A stretch of 64,000 bases of DNA. Origin: Bacteroidota bacterium (GTDB taxonomy: Bacteria > Bacteroidota > Bacteroidia > UKL13-3). The position numbers and the translations under genes are program-made. The DNA is taken from positions 1 to 64,000 of the forward strand of contig JAIYCU010000001.1 of the NCBI GenBank assembly GCA_027487835.1, read 5' to 3'. This document shows positions 45,656 to 53,700 of this stretch, piece after piece; positions within the stretch are counted from its first letter, which is position 1; the number at the start of each line of letters is the position of its first letter. The notes beneath the pieces are model-generated. The model did no database searches, was not told the DNA's origin, and saw nothing but the letters and a program-made list of their open reading frames with translations.

Positions 45656-46648
45656 TTACTTTAAATCGCTTGTTAAGTTTAGTATTTCTTGAGAAAAAGT
45701 TTGTATTTCTCTTTGCACACCAGCTACATCCTTAGACCTAATGGGATTGCCCAAAATATGATCACCAGCTTCTGGTAGATTAACCAAACGTTTTGCGTTA
45801 GGTGAAGTTGCAAGGTTTTGGTGCATCCAAATAATTTTATCGGTATTCACCAATTGGTCGCAATGGTCTTTGTCTTTAAAGTAATATAAAGTTAAGGTAG
45901 GTTTATTGACCTTTGCAAAAGTTTCTTGGGTCATGTTTTTTTCTAACAATTCTTGCAATTGCGCGGTAGATTCTAGTCGATAAGAATTATACCAATACTT
46001 ACCAAATTCTGGTTCATTCTGAAAAGTTAAAGAGTCTGAACCAATGATTACTCTTGCAATATTTAATCCCCAAGGATTATTGAGCACAAAGGCTGCAGGG
46101 TCTTTAATTTTAATATTTGGTGACAATAACACAAGCCCTTTGATTTCAGGATAACGTGCTGCAAGCATTAAAGCAAGCGTACAACCTGTGGAGGTTCCCA
46201 TAATAATAACAGAATCACCTAGTGTTTTTGCAATTAAATAAGCCTCCTTTGCAGACTCCCAAAGAGAATTTGCGGTAAGGTCTAACATGGCATTGCCCCC
46301 TGTTAAACCATGATGAGCCAAAAGTGGTACATACAGGTTTAAATCATATTGTTTAGCAAACCACTTATGAACAGGATCTCCTTCGAAAGGAGAAGCTGCA
46401 AAACCATGAAGATACAATACTGATATTGGCTTTTTCTGAGGTACTGAATCTGCAAACAGAAAAAAAGATTGATTGCCACTTTTTATAGGGGCATTTTTCT
46501 CTTTAGCACTTACAAATTGAATGGCCTCTTCAATATTTGGATTGAGGTCAGTTAATTTATCATTGGCAGTAAATTCAGCCGTTTGCGGACCTAAAAAATA
46601 AAGCAATACAAGCAGGCCAAGAATAAGGGGTAATATGAATTTTTTCAT
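45656..46648 (-). CDS. Alpha/beta hydrolase (serine esterase/lipase type), membrane-anchored
   Basis: This 330-residue protein has an N-terminal anchor or signal (about 4-22), the oxyanion segment LYLHGFAASP, nucleophile Ser153 in GTSTG, and later the likely acid in FKDKDHCD and His in EAGDHILGN. These form the usual triad. Relatives include carboxylesterases and monoacylglycerol lipases; the substrate is not known. It is 20 bp upstream of the SRPBCC gene and 14 bp downstream of the VOC-family gene, so the three may form an operon. Confidence 0.88.
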   Translation of the reverse strand: MKKFILPLILGLLVLLYFLGPQTAEFTANDKLTDLNPNIEEAIQFVSAKEKNAPIKSGNQSFFLFADSVPQKKPISVLYLHGFAASPFEGDPVHKWFAKQYDLNLYVPLLAHHGLTGGNAMLDLTANSLWESAKEAYLIAKTLGDSVIIMGTSTGCTLALMLAARYPEIKGLVLLSPNIKIKDPAAFVLNNPWGLNIARVIIGSDSLTFQNEPEFGKYWYNSYRLESTAQLQELLEKNMTQETFAKVNKPTLTLYYFKDKDHCDQLVNTDKIIWMHQNLATSPNAKRLVNLPEAGDHILGNPIRSKDVAGVQREIQTFSQEILNLTSDLK

Positions 46649-46662
46649 GAATTCAAATAAAG

Positions 46663-47124
46663 TTATTTTAGTTCTGTTAAGATAATTTTCTTTTGTTGCA
46701 TTGTGTTCTTCATGGCCTTTTCTCTAACCTCTGGGTCAGCGTTGTTTATTAAGGCAAAATACTCAACAGGAACTACCTGCCACGATAAGCCATATTTGTC
46801 TTTGCACCAACCGCAGGAACTTTCTTGGCCACCATTTTTAGTTAAGGCATTCCAATAATAATCTGTTTCGGCTTGGTCTATTGTGTTAATAACCAAAGAA
46901 ACAGATTCATTAAATTTTTGAAATGGACCTGCTGCTAAAATGTTTAATTCCATGCCAGCAATTTCAATCATAGCTGTTTCAAAGTTTCCACCTCCTGCTT
47001 CTGGTGGGTTTATGTATTTTCGATGGTCTATTAATTTACCATCTTTAAAAATTGAAAGATAATAGTCGGCAACTGCTTTTGCATCTGTTGTTTCGACCCA
47101 AATGGAAGGTGTTATTTTGTTCAT
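46663..47124 (-). CDS. VOC-superfamily protein (PhnB/3-demethylubiquinone-methyltransferase-like fold)
   Basis: This 153-residue protein starts at MNKITPSIWV (47124); an in-frame ATG at 47130 adds only two residues. It has the VOC/glyoxalase pattern: TPSIWVETTDAKAVADYYLSIF, GMELNILAAGPFQKFNESVSLVI, then CGWCKDKYGLSWQVVP. The PhnB-like subgroup usually binds no metal or an uncertain one. Function is unknown. It is the first of three genes on this strand. Confidence 0.9.
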   Translation of the reverse strand: MNKITPSIWVETTDAKAVADYYLSIFKDGKLIDHRKYINPPEAGGGNFETAMIEIAGMELNILAAGPFQKFNESVSLVINTIDQAETDYYWNALTKNGGQESSCGWCKDKYGLSWQVVPVEYFALINNADPEVREKAMKNTMQQKKIILTELK

Positions 47125-47212
47125 TGTCATAAATAAATTTAACATATGGCTTGGTTTGCGGCCACCAGGAAAGGCTTGTTGTTAGGTGAAGTGGCTCTAT
47201 TTCTTATCCGTT

Positions 47213-47770
47213 TCAATTGTCAAATAGTTCGTGCAATTTTTGTTGTAAAAGTTTTTTATCAGGCAGTTGCGTTTTATATTCTGAAACCATTGTTGGGGAA
47301 AGGCTTCTGCTTAAAGCATATTCAACTACTTCACTGTCTTTGTCCTTGCCGAGTTCAAGAATGAAGTTTTTCATTTGTCTTACAAGACCGCGCTGCAAGT
47401 CGCTCTCACTGTGTGGCTCAGGTAAATTCAGAAACTCAAATACATAACTGTCTTTAAAAGTATTTGTTAGGTCGTGATTACTTTCTCTCAACAGTGTTGA
47501 GAGTTTTGGAAAGTCCTTGTAAGTCTCGTAAAACTGCTTCATTCTCCAAATGTTTTTATCGGAGAAGCCTTTTATTTCGGGTTCGTTTGTCTGTATGAAG
47601 TTGGCTAATTCTTTAACTACAGAGTCGCCCCATCCTGATTGTTCAATTTTCTTATTGATATATTCTCCAATATTCCAATAGAGGTTTATAAGTTCAGCAT
47701 TTACGGCTTTTATGGCATTAGATCTAGATTGCTTTATTAGCTGAATTATATCTGCAAAACGATTGTCCAT
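47213..47770 (-). CDS. DUF1016 (YhcG-type) protein with two internal deletions, nuclease core missing
   Basis: This 185-residue open frame matches the ends of DUF1016 proteins, which normally run to roughly 330-350 residues and carry a PD-(D/E)XK nuclease domain. The N-terminal DUF1016_N part (1-100) is normal, with LINLYWNIGEYINKK and FSDKNIWRMKQFYETY. At LLRESN-HDLTN the segment leading into the nuclease domain is missing. At LGKD-KDSEVVEYALSRSLSPT the core with its catalytic Asp/Glu-x-Lys is missing. The C-terminus, ending KKLLQQKLHELFDN, is intact. Both deletions keep the frame. It is probably a decaying remnant. It could still bind its partner or DNA, but it should not cut. Confidence 0.8.
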   Translation of the reverse strand: MDNRFADIIQLIKQSRSNAIKAVNAELINLYWNIGEYINKKIEQSGWGDSVVKELANFIQTNEPEIKGFSDKNIWRMKQFYETYKDFPKLSTLLRESNHDLTNTFKDSYVFEFLNLPEPHSESDLQRGLVRQMKNFILELGKDKDSEVVEYALSRSLSPTMVSEYKTQLPDKKLLQQKLHELFDN

Positions 47771-47881
47771 TGTTTATTTCTATATGGTACAAACTTATGT
47801 TTTTAGGCCCATAGTTGTCTGTTTTGCTCGGATTTTTAACATTACCGCCAACTATTAAACAACCGCAACTATACCCCGAGC

Positions 47882-47923
47882 ATTTAAACAAACATACCCA
47901 ATCTCCTTCACCCAAAAAATACC
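47882..47923 (+). repeat. Short repeat A, similar to repeat B at 50295-50335
   Basis: ATTTAAACAAACATACCC..CACCCAAAAAATACC here is matched by ATTAAACAAACATACTT..CACCCAAAAAATACC at 50295-50335, in the same direction and about 85% alike over 41 bp. A weaker match reaches about 20 bp further upstream (CAACCGCA.CT here, CAACCCCCGCAGCT there). Together the copies bracket the two-gene block 48032-50209. Confidence 0.6.
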
Positions 47924-48031
47924 ATTGTTTGGATATGGGTGTTGGATTATGCCATTTTTGTTGTTCTTATAAATTGGCTAAAAAACGGCCGCTTAGAAAA
48001 TATATTTAGGGTAATTAGTAGCTAAATTAAC

Positions 48032-49612
48032 TTAATGCCTATTGTCGCACCTGAGGTAAATACTTCTTTCAGATAAGTCTAGAATTGAAATATGTGGACA
48101 GCCAAATGATTCAAAGTTAAATCCAAAAACTACAGGTGCTTTGTTTTTAAACAATTTACCTGTCCATTGATAAATAAAATCACCTTCCTTATTAATAGCA
48201 TTATTCAATGGAGTAGTTGAAGTACTTTCTCCCTCATCAAATAGTTCATCAAGCACAACCTCATTGGATTTATTCTCGATGATAATCAATCTTCTTAACT
48301 TGGAAACATAATTATAATTATTTACGAAAATATCTTTTACATAATAAGAATGGATTGAATTGATACATTTATAATTTGAATCTGAGGCATTAATACATCG
48401 TTTTGTCAATAAATCATTTTCTGTACTGTTGCCTTTATTAGGGTATTCCGACCTTTTAATTTTAGTCCAAACAAGAGGTTTGAGCTGATTCTTAAGGAAA
48501 GGATTTACTTTTCCAATACAAACAAAAGACTGATAGTATTTGTCTCCTAAACGTTTTAAAATACTAGGTTCAACTTCAAATCCGATCATATAATCATATT
48601 GATCAAAGCCTTCAAAATCACTTTCGTTTTGTTCTCCTTGTCTATAAACATTAAGGCAAGCAACAACATTCAATTTATTTACTTTTAATGAAATTAAAGT
48701 ATCCATTCCGTAATCATAGATAAACAAAGAATCGTTTTCTGATATTTTTAATTTACTTAAAAACAACTTTCTGTGTTTACTATCTAATTTGATATATTCT
48801 TCTTCATAATATTTATTACCAGAATACTCGGATTCCTGATTTATTTGAATGGCCAATGAATCTGGGTGCTCGCTTAACTGATATTTATCTGAAAAAGAAA
48901 TAAATCCAATCTTCTTATTTTTGTTGATTTGAAATGAACTTAAATAGAAAACTTCAGGATTAGTACTTGATTCAAAATAGTTATTGGGATTAAGAACTTT
49001 AATTTCATTATTTATTTTTTGAGGAGAATCTTTGATGGTAAACTTTACTTCTGTTATGATGCTGGTATCGGCACTCATGAATGTTGTACTGTAGAATAAT
49101 TCTCCGTTTTTATGGTGATGAAATTGAATATCAAATAGTTTTATTTTATTAAACTGCCATTCTTCAATTACTGGTTTGAATAGATCTTTATGGATGATTT
49201 TATCAAAAAAAGGTTTTTGGTTTTTAAGCACATAAAAATGAATTTTTCTATTATGAAAATAATTGATGTTTTTAAAAACAAGTTCATTGTTTTTATTGAA
49301 TTGTTTTTTCTCCTGAAAAACGCCGCTGTCATTTAAAGAATATTCATAAAAAAAGAAGTGAAAGGTTTCTTCATTTATTGCCTTTTTTAGTTCAGAATAA
49401 TTGGTGTCAAAATCGAGACTTTCATAACTAATAAGACTGTCTAACGTCTTGGCTGAAACGGATACATTTGAATCTACTTTTTCTGTTTGTGTTGAAATTT
49501 GCTTTTCATCAGCGGCACCCGAACCGCAAGAACTTAAGGTAATTAGCAAGAAAATGAAAGCGTACAGTAGCGCATTTAATTGGGATTTAGATGGGGAATT
49601 GGATTGCTTCAT
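48032..49612 (-). CDS. Putative lipoprotein of unknown function, accessory block
   Basis: This 526-residue protein has an N-terminal lipoprotein signal (TLSSC, Cys29) followed by a polar stretch. I do not recognise the mature region. It is rich in Asn, Lys, Ser and aromatic residues and appears to be beta-rich, with repeated strands such as FYSTTFMSADTSII. Its codons are AT-rich compared with flanking conserved genes. It and the next upstream gene (49679-50209) form a block between repeats A and B, suggesting that the block was gained as a unit. Confidence 0.7.
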   Translation of the reverse strand: MKQSNSPSKSQLNALLYAFIFLLITLSSCGSGAADEKQISTQTEKVDSNVSVSAKTLDSLISYESLDFDTNYSELKKAINEETFHFFFYEYSLNDSGVFQEKKQFNKNNELVFKNINYFHNRKIHFYVLKNQKPFFDKIIHKDLFKPVIEEWQFNKIKLFDIQFHHHKNGELFYSTTFMSADTSIITEVKFTIKDSPQKINNEIKVLNPNNYFESSTNPEVFYLSSFQINKNKKIGFISFSDKYQLSEHPDSLAIQINQESEYSGNKYYEEEYIKLDSKHRKLFLSKLKISENDSLFIYDYGMDTLISLKVNKLNVVACLNVYRQGEQNESDFEGFDQYDYMIGFEVEPSILKRLGDKYYQSFVCIGKVNPFLKNQLKPLVWTKIKRSEYPNKGNSTENDLLTKRCINASDSNYKCINSIHSYYVKDIFVNNYNYVSKLRRLIIIENKSNEVVLDELFDEGESTSTTPLNNAINKEGDFIYQWTGKLFKNKAPVVFGFNFESFGCPHISILDLSERSIYLRCDNRH

Positions 49613-49678
49613 AAAATATAAATGCGAGTTGGTAATTCGGATATGGATTCAAATTCACTCTGAGATAATTTGATTTGA

Positions 49679-50209
49679 TTATTTTTTCTTTCTTATGATT
49701 ACTCCTCTGCTGTTTATCTCAAAAATTGCCTTTATTACTTGTTGATTTGATGCATTAGATTTAATTTCATTAAGTGAAATTGCATTTTGAGAAATAACAT
49801 TTAAAATATATGTAACAGTAGATGTGGAATCGTTGGTGCATATATCCTCAAATAAATTTTTATAAGAATTTCCAAGTCCTTCTCTATTCGTTACAAAGAG
49901 ATATGGGACATACTTTTTACCAACTAATTCACCGCAAATTAGGAGGTTAAAATTTGGATTAATTGACAATTTCCCTATAATCTCAAAACCAGCAGGTGTA
50001 AAGGGTCTTAACTTTTCCCTTTTGTTAATATCTAAAATCAGACTTTCGAAACTGCAATTGATTTCGATTGGCGTTTTTAGTTCCGGCACCGAATCAATAA
50101 ATTCTGAGTAGAATGGTACATTTTTCGGCCCAATTCCTTGAGCGTTTCCTTTTTGGAAACTGAAATGAACTAGGATACTTGCAATTAACAGTATTCTCCA
50201 ACTTTTCAT
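49679..50209 (-). CDS. Small secreted protein of unknown function, accessory block
   Basis: This 176-residue protein has a Sec signal peptide (about 1-23, KGNAQ). The remaining 150 residues include NPNFNLLICGELVGKKYVPYLFVTN. No family is recognised. It lies 66 bp upstream of the large lipoprotein gene on the same strand. Base use is AT-rich, as in its neighbour. Confidence 0.65.
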   Translation of the reverse strand: MKSWRILLIASILVHFSFQKGNAQGIGPKNVPFYSEFIDSVPELKTPIEINCSFESLILDINKREKLRPFTPAGFEIIGKLSINPNFNLLICGELVGKKYVPYLFVTNREGLGNSYKNLFEDICTNDSTSTVTYILNVISQNAISLNEIKSNASNQQVIKAIFEINSRGVIIRKKK

Positions 50210-50400
50210 TTATTGTATTTTTAAGTATTTATTAAAATTGGTTTTGAGTTTGCGCTTTTGACGTTAATTCAACCCCCGCAGCTTCATCTCGCTTATTAAA
50301 CAAACATACTTAATCCCTCTCACCCAAAAAATACCCGTAAGCAGGTATATTTAAAATAGAAAAGTGCTAAAAGCAGAAATGCCATGATGCTCTATACAAT
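50210..50400. other. Non-coding stretch with repeat B
   Basis: No gene is seen. It holds repeat B (50295-50335) and an AT-rich run leading into the tandem array. A weak hairpin-prone sequence (GTAAGCAGGTATATTTAAAATAG) lies just before the array. No promoter could be assigned to it. Confidence 0.5.
50295..50335 (+). repeat. Short repeat B, similar to repeat A
   Basis: This 41-bp copy matches 47882-47923 in the same direction (see that entry). It is 85 bp before the start codon of the 49679-50209 gene on the other strand. Confidence 0.6.
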
Positions 50401-50733
50401 CAAATTAGGAGGTATTAGAAGCAAATTCAGAGGAATAAGACCCATTTTGCTTCTTAATACAAGCAAATTAGGAGGTGTTAGAAGCAAATTCAGAGGAATA
50501 AGACCCAATTTTGCTTCTTATTACAAGCAAATTAGGAGGTGTTAGAAGCAAATTCAGAGGAATAAGACCCAATTTTGCTTCTTATTACAAGCAAATTTGG
50601 AGGTGTTAGATGTAAATTAGGAGGAATAAGACCCATTTTGCTTCTTAATACAGGCAAATTAGGAGGTGTTAGATGTAAATTCAGAGGAATAAGACCCATT
50701 TTGCTTCTTAATACAAGCAAATTAGGAGGTGTT
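50401..50733. repeat. Tandem array, five 63/64-bp units plus a partial unit
   Basis: Units begin at 50401, 50464, 50528, 50592 and 50655, with lengths 63, 64, 64, 63 and 63 bp. A 16-bp partial copy follows at 50718-50733. Each unit is about three 21-bp blocks: two direct (GCAAATTAGGAGGTGTTAGA and GCAAATTCAGAGGAATAAGA) and one inverted (ATTTTGCTTCTTAATACA). GAAGCAAA and TTTGCTTC can pair into a stem in units 1-3. Units 4 and 5 have lost the left arm (TGTAAATT). Inserted bases in units 2 and 3 break any reading frame. It ends 22 bp before the toxin gene. Confidence 0.93.
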
Positions 50734-50754
50734 CGCAAACTCTGCCGTCAGAAG

Positions 50755-51165
50755 CTAGTTTAGAAAAAACTCATCAGGACTTATAACTGGAATTTCGCTC
50801 CCCTTGAAATCTTTCCCATCACGCGTAATAATGTAATTTATTTTTTCGACGGAGGAGGCACACAAAATTTGTATGGAATCCTCAAAATCTTTGTGATTTG
50901 ATAAAAGTCCTCTTTTTATGATGTCGATATCAACAGGAATTACAGTTAAAAATTCTAGCAGATTATATAATACTTCACGGAGTGATTTTTCATCTAGGTA
51001 TTTTTTCAATAAATAATGTGTAGTTGCAATCGAATGTGAAGAAGTGAATATTTGCAGCTTATTTTCTTCTGCAAGTTGAAATAACTCAATTGCATATTTG
51101 CTGAAAGGTTTACGATTAGCAATTAAGTCTACAATTATGTTTGTGTCTATAAATACTTTTTTCAT
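50755..51165 (-). CDS. PIN-domain toxin (VapC type)
   Basis: This 136-residue protein has the PIN nuclease pattern: FIDTNIIVDLI (Asp7) at the start, an acidic patch in NHKDFEDSIQILCA, and TRDGKDFKGS near the end. These acidic residues normally bind the metal that cleaves RNA, often tRNA. It overlaps the antitoxin by 4 bp (ATGA), as in type II toxin-antitoxin pairs. It ends next to a tandem repeat array. The overall fold is well supported; the RNA target is not known. Confidence 0.88.
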   Translation of the reverse strand: MKKVFIDTNIIVDLIANRKPFSKYAIELFQLAEENKLQIFTSSHSIATTHYLLKKYLDEKSLREVLYNLLEFLTVIPVDIDIIKRGLLSNHKDFEDSIQILCASSVEKINYIITRDGKDFKGSEIPVISPDEFFLN

Positions 51166-51404
51166 AGGTGCTTCTTTTCCATTGAAGACCTAATTTCTGT
51201 TTCTTCATCAAAATCTGCAGGTAGATTTACTGCGCCTACAATTTTTTTAAGTTTTGGAGAAAGTTCATTTACTTCCTTTTCTGTTGTAATCGAATCCAAG
51301 TAGCTTTCAATTAGTTCAGATAAACTTCTACCCGTATTTTTAGCGTAAGATTTAGCTTTATCTATTATTGACTTATCTACTGTCAATGTAAGTTTAGTTG
51401 ACAT
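51162..51404 (-). CDS. Ribbon-helix-helix antitoxin (DUF6364-like)
   Basis: This 80-residue protein has an N-terminal beta strand and two helices, STKLTLTVDKSIIDKAKSYAKNTGRSLSELIESYLD (in parts: LTLTVDKSIIDKAKSYA and GRSLSELIESYL), which is the ribbon-helix-helix fold. The C-terminal part is acidic and flexible, the usual place for toxin binding. It precedes and overlaps the PIN toxin by 4 bp. It should repress its own operon by binding the repeated operator just upstream. Confidence 0.85.
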   Translation of the reverse strand: MSTKLTLTVDKSIIDKAKSYAKNTGRSLSELIESYLDSITTEKEVNELSPKLKKIVGAVNLPADFDEETEIRSSMEKKHL

Positions 51405-51440
51405 AATACGTGTTTTATTTTCAAATATACGTATTTTATT
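51405..51440 (-). promoter_or_regulatory. Promoter and putative operator of the toxin-antitoxin pair
   Basis: Two direct copies of AATAAAAYACGTATW lie 21 bp apart (51405-51419 and 51426-51440), two helical turns. Between them, on the minus strand, is TATATTTG (51422-51429), an exact TAnnTTTG -7 box, 17 nt before the antitoxin ATG. A TTG lies 16 nt further upstream, a little closer than usual for -33. Antitoxin bound to both repeats would cover the promoter. Confidence 0.6.
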
Positions 51441-51532
51441 GAAAACAATAGATAGTGCTCAAGTTATCCTAGTATTTCTTTGGTTCCATAAAACGCCGAC
51501 TCTTGAACTCAAAACTAGCAAACAAATAATCC

Positions 51533-51934
51533 CTACGGCAACACTACATTTATCGCACCCTCCTTTAAATCAATATGGCAACAATCTGTGGCTACAACAT
51601 ATTGGCCAGTGTAGATTAAAGAATCCGACTGATAAACTTTAAAAAGCATGCTGTTTTCTTTGTTGTAACCCAATTGTCTTAAGTGAGAATCGGTGGCCAA
51701 GCCAAAATATTGCCCTTGAAAGGCGTTCTTAGCACTGTCTCTTTCCAAAACCACATTGCCTTCTACCAATATACTTTCGGTTCTTATCTTGTTTAAACTA
51801 GGGTTGCTAGAAGAACTTAGCTTTACCAAAAGCATAGCAAATTCCTCTGTGCAAATTGCATTGTTGCAGTTTTTATTATTGCAGCTTTGGGTCAACCCAA
51901 ACCCTAGTATAAACAAGACAAGTATTTTTCTCAT
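51533..51934 (-). CDS. Small Cys-rich lipoprotein of unknown function
   Basis: This 133-residue protein has a lipoprotein signal ending TQSC (Cys18). The mature part starts with an unusual run of cysteines (Cys18, Cys23, Cys28 in NNKNCNNAICTEE) and has a second pair, DCCHIDLK (Cys118, Cys119), near the end. The spacing allows disulfides or metal binding. No family is recognised. It sits 2 bp after the subtilase gene and may be co-transcribed with it. A palindrome variant TTGGGTCAACCCAA lies in its signal region. Confidence 0.72.
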   Translation of the reverse strand: MRKILVLFILGFGLTQSCNNKNCNNAICTEEFAMLLVKLSSSSNPSLNKIRTESILVEGNVVLERDSAKNAFQGQYFGLATDSHLRQLGYNKENSMLFKVYQSDSLIYTGQYVVATDCCHIDLKEGAINVVLP

Positions 51935-51936
51935 GC

Positions 51937-53508
51937 TTAAGGAAGTTTAACTTCTCCCTTGCTCACTTTTTCTGCCAATACCAAAGCTGCATATAAGTTA
52001 ACAATGCCGCCTGTTCTGCTAATTTTAGCCAATTTGGTTTTTTTCTTGGTACCTGGTATAATTACTTTCTCGGTGCAAACAATGGCACTCATCATAATAA
52101 TTTGCTTGGTTTGTGCCGCACTTAGTGCAGGGTAATTTTGACGAATAACTGCTGCCACGCCACATACCATTGGGGCTGCCATGCTGGTTCCATTTTGGCT
52201 TTTATACTCACTGCCGGGTACACATGAGTAAATATCTACCCCTGGTGCAAATACATCTACATGGGTTTTGCCATAGTTAGAGAAAGCGGCCACGCGCTCT
52301 TTTCCTTCTTTGGCACTCATTGCGCCAACTTCTATCCAATTGCTAAAATTAACGCCTGTTCCTGCTACAAAACCTTGTGGGTAAAATACTTCTTTTTCTA
52401 AGTTGGCAGCATCATTTCCTGCAGCATGAATTAATAGAACATCTTTGCTTTCGGCATATTTTATGGCTTCTAAAACCAATTCAGAATAAGGAGAAATCTT
52501 TTTGCCAAAGCTCATGTTCACCACCTTGGCCCCATTGTCTGCAGCATACCTAATGGCATTGGCCACGTCTTTATCGCGCTCATCTCCATCTGGCACACAT
52601 CTAACGGTCATAATTTCTGCCATTTGGCAAATGCCCATCATGCCTTTGTTATTGTTTCTATCAGCTGCAATGATACCTGCCACATGCGTACCATGGTCGG
52701 CTTTTGGTCCGTTTACACGGTTGTTGCCATAGCCAATTTCTTTGTTGTCATTGTAATTATCACCCACCAAATTGCGCGGGTCAAATTTTTTGTTCAAGCC
52801 ATGTTCCAACACACCTTGATAATGTTCTTGCCCTTCTTTTAGCGATTTCATAATGGGCGAGTTAAGCATGCCTCCAGTTTGAACCACATATTGCAAAATT
52901 TGCTTGCCAAGTTTTTCTTCTTTGCTATTGGTTTCAATGGCTTTTACCTGGTCTAAACTTGGGTTGGGCTTGCCTGTTTTTTTAAGTGCATTTTGAATGG
53001 CTTCTAGTATATCATTTAATTGCTTTACCTGCTCTTCTGTTTCTTTTAGCGAAGCATTATAAAGCTTAAGCGCCTGCTGATACATGGCTTCTTCTGCTGC
53101 TGTTTTGTTGGCTTTGTTTTCTAACAATACCACCAAACGGGTAGATTCATACGTGTCTTCACCCACATTTTTTTCTTTGCCGCCAATAAAATTCCAACCA
53201 TAAATATCATCTATATAGCCGTTTTTATCGTCGTCTATGCCATTTTCTGCAATTTCATTTTTGTTGACCCAAAGCATCGATTTTAAATCTTCATGGTCTA
53301 TGTCGGTACCCGCATCAATAACCGCTACCACCACTTTGGGTTTGCCATTATTGTTTAGCTTAAATTCCTGGTAAGCCTTTTCTGTGCTTAATCCCCAAAC
53401 GCCATCACTTGTGGGGTCTTGGTTGAACCAATTTTTGTTTGATTTGTTTTGTGCAAACAATGAAATGCTTAAGGCAATACTCACTGCTAAAAGGGCAACT
53501 CTTCTCAT
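51937..53508 (-). CDS. Secreted S8-family serine peptidase (subtilisin-like)
   Basis: This 523-residue enzyme has a signal peptide (about 1-20, SLFAQ) and the subtilase triad: Asp65 (VAVIDAGTDIDHEDL), His272 (DHGTHVAGIIAADR) and Ser442 (NGTSMAAPMVCGVAA). Asp and His are 207 residues apart, against about 30-60 in subtilisins, because of an inserted helical region over about 110-240 that may act as a binding or regulatory lid. There is no long pro-domain and no C-terminal sorting domain. It is likely periplasmic or extracellular. Substrate is unknown. Confidence 0.94.
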   Translation of the reverse strand: MRRVALLAVSIALSISLFAQNKSNKNWFNQDPTSDGVWGLSTEKAYQEFKLNNNGKPKVVVAVIDAGTDIDHEDLKSMLWVNKNEIAENGIDDDKNGYIDDIYGWNFIGGKEKNVGEDTYESTRLVVLLENKANKTAAEEAMYQQALKLYNASLKETEEQVKQLNDILEAIQNALKKTGKPNPSLDQVKAIETNSKEEKLGKQILQYVVQTGGMLNSPIMKSLKEGQEHYQGVLEHGLNKKFDPRNLVGDNYNDNKEIGYGNNRVNGPKADHGTHVAGIIAADRNNNKGMMGICQMAEIMTVRCVPDGDERDKDVANAIRYAADNGAKVVNMSFGKKISPYSELVLEAIKYAESKDVLLIHAAGNDAANLEKEVFYPQGFVAGTGVNFSNWIEVGAMSAKEGKERVAAFSNYGKTHVDVFAPGVDIYSCVPGSEYKSQNGTSMAAPMVCGVAAVIRQNYPALSAAQTKQIIMMSAIVCTEKVIIPGTKKKTKLAKISRTGGIVNLYAALVLAEKVSKGEVKLP

Positions 53509-53700
53509 TTTTTAGGTTTGTTAATAATGGGCAATTATATTTGATGTTTACAATATAAAATAAAAATTCTTTTAAGTGGCAATTTTAAATGATTCATCCA
53601 AACTTCGGTCGGATAAACAACTTAGGCGTTGGTATTTTTTGGTGATTGCTTTTTTGGTAGTTGAAATTATATTGGCTTACCTTTTAACCTTATCCTTCTC

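Noticed and set aside
47146-48009. Plus-strand open frames over the DUF1016 remnant and its upstream spacer
   Set aside because: They are shadows of the minus-strand gene or short frames with no family match or start signal.
50401-50733. Possible CRISPR array
   Set aside because: The units abut with no unique spacers; the repeated part is the whole unit. It is a tandem array, and no cas gene is present.
50532-50738. Minus-strand open frame of 68 codons with a 21-residue repeat
   Set aside because: The period comes from 63-bp units; the 64-bp units break the frame. No start context or homologous protein is evident.
47213-51404. Insertion sequence or integrative element
   Set aside because: No transposase, integrase, terminal inverted repeats or target duplications were found; only the A/B repeats suggest past gain.
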